A program made the translations under genes and the position numbers. Shown here one piece after another: positions 10,501-21,421 of a stretch of DNA of 64,000 nt. The DNA comes from Heliocidaris erythrogramma. Its lineage: Eukaryota; Echinodermata; Echinoidea; Camarodonta; Echinometridae. Numbering within the stretch: the stretch's first letter is position 1; each line of letters starts with the position of its first letter. The stretch lies in contig CM046861.1 in assembly GCA_025617745.1 (NCBI GenBank), positions 16,527,563-16,591,562 on the forward strand, given 5' to 3'. Below the pieces are notes generated by a model, which did no database searches, was not told where the DNA came from, and saw only the letters and a list, made by a program, of their open reading frames with translations.

Positions 10501-12273
10501 TCAGTGTCCAATTCTGAAACACCGCCGGACAGCTAACAGACACAGTTTCCTCGCTTCAGAGTTTGTCAGAAGGTATATTACCGGCTCCAGCCATGTATGG
10601 CATCCAGATAGCGTCTCAGAAACATTTGCAAAAAGAGGACTTGATGGTATTACATGAGCGATTAAACTAGGTGTCCAAACGATACAAAAACTGACCGTCA
10701 AAAGAAGAATTGTAGTGAATCCTTTCAACCCTCTCCTTCGTGGTCGATCACGGTTGAATTCGTGATCACTTACGACGTTAATTTGGAGATTTGACGGTGG
10801 CTTTTGATTTTCAAAATTAGAATCGCACGTCTCAATATTGGCACGATCCACTGGGATAGTCGGGCGAGTGTTTTCTAGATGTCTGACCGCATTTCTTAAA
10901 GCCCTATCACACCAAACTCCACGACTGCTACGACCGTCCCGACAACGCCGATTCTATAATTGTTGAAACATTTGTATGAGTCGGGGTAGAATCGTGTAAA
11001 AATACCCGAATCCCGTTAAAAAATTATACATTCCCGTTGCTGCCACGACTCTCCCCGATTGTGCCACGACTGATTCCCGACAGTCTCGATCCAGCCATGT
11101 ACCAGCCACGACAGCACCCGATTATACCCCGACTCTCACGACTGAGTCCCGACAGTACCCGTTTGTGCCACGTTCTCGCCAAGACAGCGCCACGATCTAT
11201 CCGATTGCGCCACGACTGAGCCACGCCACAGCCCCGATCTATCACCTTCTCTACCACGTCCGCGCCAAGACCTATAAATACAGCCGATTTGCAAGCAGAC
11301 CTCACTTTCATTTTGACTGGGCCACGACCAATCCGACTGCACCACGACTGAGCCAAGACTGTGCCCCGACTATCCCGACCGCGCCACGTCCTCACAACGT
11401 TATAGCCACGATTTCTTAGAATCGTGAGAGTTTCCCGATTATTAAGCTCCGACCTAAAAAGTCGTGACAGCCCTCCCGACCGTTCCCGACCCTCACGAAC
11501 ATGCCACGACTAACCCCGATCACGCCACGACCTTCCCGACTTGGCCACGACTTTTCACCCGATTTTCCATATTTTTGAGTCGGGACTGTCGTGGCACGGT
11601 CGGGAAGCCCGGTGTGATAGTACAGTAACTGACGCGCAACGAGTAGTAGTCTGATATTCAATATTGATGTGATGACCACAGTTGCACAAACAGGAAAGAG
11701 TTCAAAAATCGTGTGCATTATTGATGTCCATTTACCTTTCACACTAAAATCTTGATTTAAGCAACGTTCTGCAAGGAGTTTAATGGTGGGTGAAGCAGGA
11801 ATTGGCAGATATATCCCACAGAGCAATACTATCACCAGGAAAGCGGATACAAGTGTGAAGTAAAATCGTGTTCTGGTCAAAATCGTGTAATATCGTAGTG
11901 GTCTTGTGACGAGGAGATATAGGTTCAAACTGATCCCACAAAGACAAGTCATGACTGAAAAGAGGGAAACTTGGTATGCGAAGGCAAACACCATACTCAC
12001 TATGTTGCAAGTGACTTTGGTGCTTTCCATTGAAAACATGAGAGCAGTCCAAATGTTCCAACTGATTCCGAAAACCATGTCCGATAAGGCAAGAATCTGG
12101 TAAAGAATTCGCATATATTCCTGGAGCTCCTTTTGGTGTTTGATAGCAACCAAGACTATTGCATTTAAAATCAAACAGAGAAAAGCTGCTACAATCTTAA
12201 AACCCTCAGGTAGGCCTACTGCATTGCTGCTAATGTCAGTATTGTTAATCATGTTCAAAGTTTCTGTCGCCAT
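10501..12273 (-). pseudogene. Class A GPCR, array copy 2, split by one transposon
   Basis: The start is ATG at 12273 (MATETLNMINNTD). The 5' part runs through TM5 to RQL at 11629 and the 3' part resumes at 10899 with RNAVRHLENTRPT, ending at the stop at 10501. The two parts are 645 and 399 bases, both multiples of three, so without the insert the frame would be a complete 347-residue receptor. Motifs include LALSD, VTRPLRYYTI, FCIVWTP and EPVIYLLTNSEAR. It is very similar to the copy at 18132. As it stands, the 726-bp insert brings stops into the TM5-TM6 loop, so no full receptor can be made unless the insert is spliced out, for which I see no evidence. Confidence 0.9.
10900..11625. mobile_element. 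MITE inserted in receptor coding sequence
   Basis: The insert sits between duplicated TAA trinucleotides (10897-10899 and 11626-11628), judged against the uninterrupted paralog at 18540. Both ends carry CTATCACACC in inverted orientation. The interior is a dense irregular array of CCACGAC and CCCGA words and their variants. A three-base TAA duplication fits the PIF/Harbinger type, but the superfamily is an inference. Confidence 0.75.
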
Positions 12274-13095
12274 TTTTCGAGTTAATCTTGTAGAACTGAA
12301 TAAGTACTCATGTAGATAAAGTAGGACCTACTATGAAAGGGCAGATGAAAACGCACAATGTAATGATTCACCCAGAAGATGATTTTTCGGTATAAAAACC
12401 AAGCAGGCTGGTCTCTTCAATATGCATGAAATAAATAATGTAACTGGAACCTCAGTAGAAATTGTATAAAATGGTTTGCATGCATTTGATGTTATTTCTT
12501 CCATAATGGGGTGTTGCAAGAAAGTTGCGATTGATTGCAAGTTGCAACCGATCGGTACTGACCAATCAAAATCATTGTTGCAAGCGCATCTCCTTGAATG
12601 GGCAGACCCAGAACCATTCAGAATGGTTCTAATTTGCTTTACAATTTGCAATTGATTGCAACTTTCTTGCAACACCCCAATAGTCCAATAATCACCCGGC
12701 GTACACGTAATTAGCCCGTATGGATGACAGCAAGAAAACAGCTAATGAATGATGGACATCTTGATTAAGTCTTTGATCAACAATATATCAAGACCGGCTT
12801 TCTACTGCAACGTTTCTTGGACAAAGACAAAGTGTAGTTGGATAAGAAGATCTGATGGAAGTCACGTACGCCTTCCATATTTTCACCATGATTACTTTAG
12901 CTTATAGTGGGTGTGCTTATTGCAAACATGATGATGGCGGTAATTTAGATGACCAATATTTCTTAATAAAATGAAGTATGCTCTTTCATGTCTGTGCCAG
13001 TTTATTCTTCTTCATGCCACGTTTTAGCCCATTTTACACAACGATGTACAAACATCGAACTTTTACTGATATCGTGATGTTACGATTGAAGTCGC
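12274..13095 (-). promoter_or_regulatory. Conserved upstream block of receptor copy 2
   Basis: This sequence aligns in order with the upstream regions at 19194-19835 and 32796-33415 and with orphan blocks at 24745 and 35570. Shared stretches include ACGTTTCTTGGACAAA (about 12811) and TTTTACACAACG near the far end. It may hold the promoter and enhancers, or merely reflect shared duplication; no start site can be named. A 171-bp MITE interrupts it. Confidence 0.5.
12508..12678. mobile_element. 171-bp MITE
   Basis: The ends are perfect inverted repeats beginning GGGGTGTTGCAAGAAAGTTG, with similarity continuing for about 30 bases. The flanking sequence AAT is present on both sides (12505-12507 and 12679-12681). 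The homologous position upstream of the receptor at 18132 lacks it, giving an empty-site comparison. No coding capacity. Confidence 0.85.
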
Positions 13096-13099
13096 TTAT

Positions 13100-14816
13100 T
13101 GCGTCACATATCCAACGGTCGATATTGCAGTGTATGTAACAGGGATGAGTGCAGGGAGGGAGGGGGTGGGGGGGGGGGAGTTTTCCCCTTCCCGCGCGAA
13201 GCGCGAAAGCTTTTACGTTTTACAGCAAATTTAAGAGAAAGACGCCGCTGGAATGTAGGCATAGCCCAACGATTTTTGAAGAAGACGAGCGGGCTGTAAA
13301 ACCCCAGCCATGCCGGGCGGTGCCCTATCGTTTCCGGTCGGTCGTCGGTCGATTTTAGGTCAAAACTGGGCGAAATCGGGGGAACTTCTCCGCGCGGCGT
13401 CCGGGCAGTGACCGACTGATGACCCACCGATTCTCGGGCGGCCTCCAACCTGCCACCGGCCGATTTTTAAGAAATCGCCCGGCAGCCGGCGGGCGATCGG
13501 CGGCGACCGGGTGGCGACCGATCGGCAGCCTTTGATCTAGCGGTTTTGCTTTTTGAGCTAAATCGCTCGACGGCGACCGCTCGATTAGGTCGGTGCCCGG
13601 CAGTCGCCGCCCGGGCACCTAGCGTATGTTGGGCGGCGAGTGAAAAGTGGGCAGGCGCCGCCAGAATTTTAAATACGCGCTAAAACTTTAGCGACGACCG
13701 AGCTATCCCGGAATACGGCCGGAATGCGGCCGGTGTCTGCTCGTGTCTGCTCGATCCAGCGGATTATAGAAAACAAAGTTTTAGGCGTAAAATCATGATA
13801 GTTCGACGCCCCGACTGCTTTTCAATTACTTGCACGCAATATTGCACTGTATGTAACAAAGATGGGTGTAGGGAAGGGGAGTTCCCCCCCCCCCCCCGCG
13901 CGAAGCGCGAAAGCTCTGATGTTTTATAGCAAATTTGAGAGAAAGGGTAACGGCTCGTAGCACCCTTCTTTAGGCGGAAATTTATTTCGACGTCCGGACT
14001 GCTTTTCAGTTATCTGGACGTAATAATGCACTGAGTGTAACAGGGGTGGGTGCAGGGAGGGAGGAGTTTCCCCCTTCCCGCGCGAAGCGCGAAAGCTCTG
14101 ACGTTTTACAGCAAATTTAAGAGAAAGATAACGGCTTGTAGAAAACAAATTTTTAGGCGGAAAGTTATAGTTCGACGCCCCGACTGCTTTTAAATTACTT
14201 GGACGCAATATTGCACTGTATGTAACAGGGATGGGTGTAGGGAGAGGGAGTCCCCCCCCCCCCCCCTCCCGCCCCCTCCCGCGCGAAGCGCGAAAGCTCT
14301 GACGTTTTAGCAAGTTTGAGGGAAAGATAACGGCTTGTAACAAACAATTTTTTAGGCGGAAAGTTATAGTTCGACGCCTCAACTGCTTCTCAATTACTTG
14401 GACGCAATATTGCACTGTATGTAACAGGGATGGGTGTAGGGAGGGGGGGGGGGGGTATCCCCCTTCCGCGTAAAGCGCGAAACCTCTGACGTTTTAGCAA
14501 ATTTGATAGAAAGATAACGGCTTGTAGAAAACAATTTATTTAGGCGGAAAGTTATAGTTAGACGCCCTGGCTGCTTTTCAGTTATCATTTGGACGCAATA
14601 CTGCATAGTATGTAACAGGGTGGGTGCAGGGAGGGGAGGGGAGAGTTTCCCCCTTCCCGCGCGAAGCGCGGAAACTCCTACGTTTTACAGCAAATATGAG
14701 AGAAAGATAACGGCTCGTAACACTTATTTTTTAGGCGGAAAGTTAGTTCGACGCCCTGGCTGCTTTTCAGTTATTTGGACGCAATACTGCAGTTTATGTA
14801 ACAGGGGTGGGTGCAG

Positions 14817-14851
<35 letters not shown>

Positions 14852-15250
14852 GGGGGAGAGGTTCCCCCTTCCCGCACTAAGAGCTCTGACGTTTTAGCAA
14901 ATTTGAGAGAACGATAAACGGCTCGTAGCAAACAATGTTTTTAGGCTGAAAGTTATAGTTCGACTCCCTGACTGCTTTTCAGTTATTTGGACGTAATATT
15001 GCACTGTAACAGGGATGGGTGCAGAAAGGAAGAGGGGAGTTTCCTAACGTTTTACAGCAAATTTGAGAGAAAGATAACAGCTCGTAACACGTTTTTTTAG
15101 ACAGAAATTTAGTTCGACGCCCTGGCTGCTTTTCAGTTATTTGGACGCAATACTGCACTGTATGTGACAAGGGTTGGAGTATGGAGGAGGAGTTTCCCCC
15201 TTTGACGTTTGAGCAAATTTTGAGAGAAAGACAACGGCATGTAGCGCCTT
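13100..15250. repeat. Tandem array of ~190-bp units
   Basis: About eight units recur, recognisable from CGCGAAGCGCGAAAGC at about 13195, 13899, 14078 and 14281 and degraded forms at about 14466 and 14658. Each is followed by a GACGTTTTACAGCAAATTTG stretch, a GACGCCCTGACTGC stretch and a G-run. One unit (13100-13240) is separated from the rest by the left arm of an inverted repeat. The poly-G run near 14820 exceeds 25 bases. No protein coding is supported. Confidence 0.85.
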
Positions 15251-16206
15251 TTTAGGCAATTTTCTCACACTTCCCCCGCTTTTTTTTTGGTGGCTGAATA
15301 AGGAGGGGGGCATGGCCCCCTGTGCCTCCTCCCCTTTTTACGCTACTGGTTTACAGGAGCCCGGCCGGGGCCCATAGAAGCCGCCCGACGACGACCCGAC
15401 ACCAGCACGCGGAGTGCGTTCGAAGCACGCCCGATTTTGTAGAAGTCGGGCGGGATACGTCGTTCGAGTATCGTAGGGAGCCCGTGCGGTGGCTGCGCAG
15501 CTCTGCCGACTTCGTGCGAATTTTAAAGCCAATAAAATGAGCCCGAATATCGATCGAATGTGTTCAGATGCTCGAGCGATTTCCGGGCGATATGTTTACA
15601 AGCTCTGCGACCTAAAATTCGCCATCGGAATATCGCTGAATTGGGAGCAGGTTTCAGTGCCCTGCAAACGTCCGCCGTCCCCCAAAAATTGTGGCGTAGT
15701 CCGCAGCGATCGAGCAGACACCGGCCGCATTCCGGCCGTATTCCGGGATAGCTCGGTCGTCGCTAAAGTTTTAGCGCGTATTTAAAATTCTGGCGGCGCC
15801 TGCCCACTTTTCACTCGCCGCCCAACATACGCTAGGTGCCCGGGCGGCGACTGCCGGGCACCGACCTAATCGAGCGGTCGCCGTCGAGCGATTTAGCTCA
15901 AAAAGCAAAACCGCTAGATCAAAGGCTGCCGATCGGTCGCCACCCGGTCGCCGCCGATCGCCCGCCGGCTGCCGGGCGATTTCTTAAAAATCGGCCGGTG
16001 GCAGGTTGGAGGCCGCCCGAGAATCGGTGGGTCATCAGTCGGTCACTGCCGGACGCCGCGCGGAGAAGTTCCGCCGATTTCGCCCAGTTTTGACCTAAAA
16101 TCGACCGACGACCGACCGGAAACGATAGGGCACCGCCCGGCATGGCTGGGGTTTTACAGCCCGCTCGTCTTCTTCAAAAATCGTTGGGCTATGCCTAAAT
16201 TCCAGC
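13240..16206. repeat. Large inverted repeat, ~500-bp arms
   Basis: Arms at about 13240-13758 (left) and 15703-16206 (right) are nearly identical reverse complements. For example the phrase CTAGATCAAAGGCTGCCGAT appears on the plus strand in the right arm and inverted in the left. They flank most of the ~190-bp tandem array. The arms are GC-rich with recurrent CGGTCGCC-like words. A third, more diverged partial copy lies at about 16345-16575. This is probably a foldback transposon; termini and target duplication were not resolved. Confidence 0.8.
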
Positions 16207-16629
16207 GGCGTCCGAGCAGACTACAAATCGGTCGGTCGCCCCTCTGATTTGCATTAGCAACCTTGCCAGTCTCTGGTCACAAGTAAGAGCGGCGACCGAC
16301 CAATTTGTAGCCTGCCCGGGCCTAGCTGGAATTAGGCACCCTCGGCCCCAACGATTTTTGAGAATTCGAGCGGGCTGTAAAGCCCCAGCGATGCCAGGGC
16401 GGTGCCCTGTTGATCGCCGGTCGATTTTAGGTAAAAAATGGTCGAAATTGGAGGAGCTTCTCCTCGCGGCGTCCGGGCAGTGACGATCTGATGACCCACC
16501 GATTCCCAGGCGGTCTCCCACCGGCCACCGGCCGATTTTTACGAAATCGCCCGGCGGCCTGCCGGTGATCGTCATACAAGCGCGCGCATCATGGTGCGTA
16601 CTCTATGAAGCGTATGAAGGTCAATTGTA

Positions 16630-17258
16630 TGGCAGCGTGTCCAAACTTCGCGGATGTCCATACTTCGCGTATCAGTACTAAATACGCGATAAAAAGTACA
16701 TTATACGCGCTACTGTATGTGGGACTGCGGAAAATCGTTCTACAATACGTAAAAAACCCAAAAGAGGCAAAATGCGACGAAAAAATATAAGTAAATGTAT
16801 AATTTAGTCAATATATTGATGAGAATCTTGTCAATTTTAGTAAAATCAAGCTTAAAATTATAATTTTGTACCGTATTTAAAATTCCCCTAAATTATCAAA
16901 TTCTTATCCCCAATAAATTAGCGTCGGCTCTACGCTGTCGGGTTCCGTAGACGAGTGTATTCTGACGTCTTATTTATTATTTATCGTAATTAATCTGCAC
17001 AAATAGGGCCAAAAGAGGGCACGAAACATAATCCGCGAAGTATGGACTCGTCTGTGGTGGGCGAAAGCTGATGGTAAGCGATTGGATTTGGCCTTAAAAT
17101 GAGAGTTTATAAAATAAAATTTTCAAACATTTTTGTATGACATTATTTTACGGTATATTCTGCTTCATTTGATATTACATTTTTAATGTATATCTATCAA
17201 ATTGTGTTGTAACGTCATAAAAGGCCAAAATGTCCGCGAAGTTTGGACACCCCATCAT
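16630..17258. mobile_element. Terminal-inverted-repeat element
   Basis: The left end contains GTGTCCAAACTTCGCGGA and the right end its reverse complement TCCGCGAAGTTTGGACAC (ending at about 17258). The related word TTCGCGGA recurs inside, and also in the palindromic element near 37980. There is no coding capacity and boundaries are approximate. Confidence 0.55.
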
Positions 17259-17259
17259 A

Positions 17260-18131
17260 CTCGGTACAAAATAATGACCTTTATATGTATGCATAGATTG
17301 TAATTACGAATTGGCTTATTTCTATATAGGATTACTTCAAATGCCTGTTTTGATGTACCGTGCGGCATCTTAGTGACGTATATTCGTATATAGTTATATC
17401 CTCGTGTTCCTCTACCCATAAACTAAACATTTACAAGGAGTCTATTTATTACCCCTCAAATTTTCCTTTATCACTATAACATCGGCAATTCGGTCTAAAA
17501 TTTTATTTTATGCAGGTCCGACTCTTCATAATTTCTGTTCCTGTTTACACCCTGCAAGCTTCGACACAATATTTCAATATTCTATTGGCTGAGGAGATGA
17601 ATATTCTAGTATCGGTATATCTATAATTAGTACACTATAATATATCTACACATCAACTAGACACGACAATAATCGTGTTTTTTTTTTGCATGACACATTC
17701 AGCATTTTCGTCGAATTTCATTTTGAAATACTTAACATCAGTAATGCATTGGAGCTGCAAGGGGCGTCGCGATCTTAACTTAACGTATCATTATATGTGT
17801 AGACGGTAATTATTTTCTAAATCCGTTGAAAATTTAAAACAGCAACAAAGGTAAGCCCTGGTACAAATGAAGATAGACACAACTGCCTGATATATTTCAC
17901 TTATATGTGGTCAAGAAAAAACAAATAATCATAAGCCTACGAGTATTACTGTGTCCGAGCCGGCAATCAGAATATCTCACAACAAATGCCTGGTGATTTA
18001 ATCATTTCGACGTTCGTGGATCACATCGATTAGAATGTTCCAATCAATCAGCTGAAACCATACAGATGCTTGTATAGAGTACTGCAGGACTGTCCTTTTT
18101 TAAAACTCATTTAACTCATCAAGCTCCAAAG
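17260..18131. other. Receptor 3' flank, no gene seen
   Basis: AT-rich sequence downstream of the intact receptor. Only the ~50 bases next to the stop codon resemble the corresponding region of copy 2. No other feature is supported. Confidence 0.4.
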
Positions 18132-19193
18132 CTATTCAGTGTCACTTCTGAAACCCCGCCGGACAGCTAACAGACATAGTTTCCTCGCTTCAGAGTTTGT
18201 CATAAGGTATATTACTGGCTCTAACCATGTATGGCATCCAGATAGCGTCTCAGAAACATTTGCAAAAAGGGGATTTGATGGTGTTACATGAGCGATTAAC
18301 CTAGGTGTCCAAACGATACAAAAACTGACCGTGAGGAGGAGAATTGTAGTGAATCCTTTCAACCCTTTTCTTCGTTGTCGATCACGGTTGAATTCGTGAT
18401 CACTTACGACGTTAACTTGGAGATTTGACGACGGCTTTTGATTTTCAAAACTGGAATCGTGCGTCTCAATATTGGCACTATTAACTGGGATAGTCGGGCG
18501 GGCAGTCGGGCGAGTGTTTTCTAGATGTCTGACCGCATTTCTTAACTGACGCGCAATGAGTAATAATCTGATATTCAATATTGATGTAATAACCACAGTT
18601 GCACAAACAGGAAAGAGTTCAAAAATCGTGTGCACTATTGATGTCCATTTACCTTTCGCACTAAAATCTTGATTTAAGCAACGTTCTGCAAGGAGTTTCA
18701 TGAAGGGTGAAGCAGGAATTGGCAGATATATCCCACAGATCAGTACTATCACCAGGAAAGCGGATACAAGTGTGAAGTAAAATCGTTTTCTGGTCAAAAT
18801 CGTGTAATACCGTAGTGGTCTTGTGACAAGGAGATATAGATTCAGACTGATCCCACAAAGGCAAGTCATGACTGAAAAAAGGGAAACTTGGTATGTGAAG
18901 GCGAACACCATACTCGCTATGTCGCAAGTGACTTTAGTGCTTTCCACTGAAAACACGAGAGCGGTCCAAATGTTCCAACTGATTCCGAAAACCATGTCCG
19001 ATAAGGCAAGAGTCTGGTAAAGAATTCGCATGTATTCTTGGAGCTCCTTTTGGTGTTTGATAGCAACCAAGACTATTGAATTTAAGATGAAACAGAGAAA
19101 AGCTGCGACAATCTTAAAAACATCAGGTCGGCCTAATGCATTGCTGCTAACGTCAGTATTGTTAACCATCTTCAAAGTTTCCGTAGTCGCCAT
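18132..19193 (-). CDS. Class A GPCR, array copy 3, intact
   Basis: A complete 353-residue single-exon receptor. TM1 is about residues 25-46 (Asn38), TM2 57-79 with LALSD at 62-66, TM3 91-122, TM4 137-160, TM5 185-213, TM6 279-303 and TM7 308-332. Cys90 and Cys172 fit the conserved TM3-ECL2 disulfide. The sequon at N11-N12-T13 is a likely N-glycosylation site. Departures from the family norm: VTRPLRY replaces the D/E-R-Y context, FCIVWTP is the CWxP motif, and EPVIY replaces NPxxY. The ~65-residue third intracellular loop is basic near its end. A plasma-membrane chemoreceptor role is inferred from family and clustering; ligand and G protein are unknown. Confidence 0.95.
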   Translation of the reverse strand: MATTETLKMVNNTDVSSNALGRPDVFKIVAAFLCFILNSIVLVAIKHQKELQEYMRILYQTLALSDMVFGISWNIWTALVFSVESTKVTCDIASMVFAFTYQVSLFSVMTCLCGISLNLYLLVTRPLRYYTILTRKRFYFTLVSAFLVIVLICGIYLPIPASPFMKLLAERCLNQDFSAKGKWTSIVHTIFELFPVCATVVITSILNIRLLLIARQLRNAVRHLENTRPTARPTIPVNSANIETHDSSFENQKPSSNLQVNVVSDHEFNRDRQRRKGLKGFTTILLLTVSFCIVWTPRLIAHVTPSNPLFANVSETLSGCHTWLEPVIYLMTNSEARKLCLLAVRRGFRSDTE

Positions 19194-19835
19194 TTTTCGA
19201 GATAATTTTGTAGAAATGAATCAGGTACTCATGTAGATAAGGTAGGACAGTAAGATATGACAGGGCAGATGAAAGCGCACAATGTAATGATTCACCGAGC
19301 AGATGATGTTTCTGTATAAAATCCAAGCAGGATGGATCCTACAAAGGGCACGAAACGAATGATGTAACTGGAACTTCCATAGAAAATGAATAAAAAGGTT
19401 TGCATGCATTTGATTTTATTTTTTCCGTAATCCAATAATCGCACGGGGTACAAGTAATTAACTCATATGGATGACAGCAAGAAAACAGCTAATGGATGAT
19501 TGAAATCTTTATTAAGTTTTTGATCAACAATATATCAAGACCCGTTTTCTTCTACGTTTCTCGGACAAAATAGTTGGATAAAAAGATCGGATGGACGTCA
19601 TGTACGCCCTTCAGTTTTTCACCATGATTGCTTCAGCTTATAGGGCGTATGCTTATTTGAATTACGGTGGTAATTTGAATGATCAATATTTATTTCTTAA
19701 TGAAATGATGGGGTATGCTCTTTCATGTGTGTGCTATTTTATTCTCATCATCATGTTCAGGCCCTTTTTACACAACGATACAAACATCGAAATTTTAGTA
19801 ACATGACAATAGTGGTGTTACGATTGAAGTCGCTC
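19194..19835 (-). promoter_or_regulatory. Conserved upstream block of receptor copy 3
   Basis: This collinear homolog of 12274-13095 lacks the MITE found there. It carries ACGTTTCTCGGACAAA (about 19554), TTTTACACAACGAT and TTACGATTGAAGTCGCT at its distal edge, where similarity to the other copies stops. Confidence 0.55.
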
Positions 19836-19922
19836 AGCAACCTTGCCAGTCTTGTTTGTCAACCTCCACATAATTAGACATCGCGGTGTTGGTAATTTCG
19901 CGTTATTTATTTTGCCCAATAT

Positions 19923-20854
19923 CAGAGGCGGCGCTCCGGGGGGGGGGGGGGGCACAGTACCCCCACTTTTTCAATTACCCCAAAAGAGCCCTTTTATTTC
20001 TTTAAACAATGCCCCCTTTCTCTCTGATAAGTGCCCTTTTCACTACTAAAAATGCCTCTTTCCCTTTATGTTAAGTACACTTTTTCTCCTTCTGATGAAT
20101 GCCCCTTTTCAAATCTGATAATTACCTCCTTATCTCTCTAATAAGTGCCATCTTCTCCTTCTGATCAGTGCAATTACTTCGGATAGGTGCGCTACCACAA
20201 TTGTGACGCATCAACATTTCTCTAAAACGTTGGTATCATTGATGACCCATTTGAAAATTTCGTTGCACAGATCACGAATTTGAAGGAGCAAAAACGAAAT
20301 TGAATTTACATGTACCATGGCGATCATATCGTTTGTGAATTTGAATGCTCGAAATGTGAAATAAATTGAACAAATTGTGAAATTGAACGGGAAAACCTAT
20401 AAAAACGAAGAAGATGATGCTTGATAAATGCAGGGGCGGATCTAGCTTTTTTCCAAGGGGGGGGGGGGGGGTTGACCCAATGACGATGCGGAGCATCGTC
20501 CACAAGCTGCGAAGCGGCAAGCCGATTTGTTTTACTATTTTGAACCCCCGTAATTGATATATTCCTGGCATCTACCAACGCAATGGAGACCATAAAAATG
20601 GAGGCCATAAAAAAAAAAAAATTACTTGGCAGCCCAAGGGGGGGGGGGGGGGGGGGTTTTAAACCCCCTAACCCCCCCCCCCCCCCCGTAGATCCGCCAC
20701 CGAAATGTATTATTCATGTAAATTAGACTCTATATAGGGTATAACCATGCAATATCACAAAATTGTCCCTTTTCGCTTTATGTTCACCCTTGTAGGTGCC
20801 CCTTTTGTGCTGGTGCCCCCCCCCCCCATTTTGAAAGATGCTCCGCCGCCCCTG
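19923..20854. mobile_element. hAT-like element, outer of a nested pair
   Basis: Ends are CAGAGGCGGCGCTCC and, inverted, CAGGGGCGGCGGAGC. Flanks CCCAATAT and CCCAGGAT match at 6 of 8 positions, a plausible eroded 8-bp duplication. The interior starts with short direct repeats of a CTCTGATAAGTGCCC type and is interrupted by a second element at 20431-20702. There is no transposase. Confidence 0.65.
20431..20702. mobile_element. hAT-like G-run element, inner
   Basis: The left end is CAGGGGCGGATCTAGC and the right end GTAGATCCGCCACCG. AAATG is repeated on both sides. It contains opposed G and C runs around 20460, 20640 and 20675. It lies inside the 19923-20854 element, so it arrived later. Confidence 0.7.
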
Positions 20855-21421
20855 CCCAGGATTGTGAACTGTGCCAGTGAATGTATAAAGCATGAGAAAT
20901 TATTGAAAAATAGATGGAAAATAGGTGAATAAAGATTCCATATAGCAGATACAACTAATTAAACACTGGTATTGATTTATTATACGGTTAGAGGCAATAG
21001 GTGTAGCGTTAATTGTTTTGAACAGTACGTGCCATGAAAATTTGCGTGCCGATTTTAGAATAAATATGGACAATTCTTGTGTTGGTGTTAGTTTCGATTG
21101 CATCATCATTGGAAACACAAAATTTCATACATGTAGATTACGGGAAGGCGCTCATATTGTTTAAAAGCAATGTATATGCATGTAATTTTAACGGGTGAAT
21201 GCGCATTGATGTTCAGCATAATAAAATAACACGGATCAAAAGCACTTTGAAGATATAACTCGTTTCAAAATAAAAACAACAAAGAAAACATAGTATTTTA
21301 AGGAATGGTAATGTTTCGGAGTCATGCAAACTCCATCGTCAGCTTAAAATTTTACAACATAATCAACTCTATATACTATCTGATAGTCCATTGTCCAAAT
21401 TTCTTTTGAAATCCATAATAA

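Noticed and set aside
11037-11419. Several Arg/Pro-rich frames on both strands
   Set aside because: They arise from the repeated CCACGAC/CCCGA words of the MITE, not from a gene.
13355-13618. 87-codon minus-strand frame identical to one on the plus strand at 15836-16093
   Set aside because: The identity is at DNA level, caused by the inverted repeat; composition is Arg/Pro-rich as expected from GC-rich DNA, with no domain.
19591-19806. 71-codon plus-strand frame in the upstream block
   Set aside because: The frame is not kept in the homologous blocks at 12.9, 25.0 and 33.3 kb, so it is not a conserved peptide.
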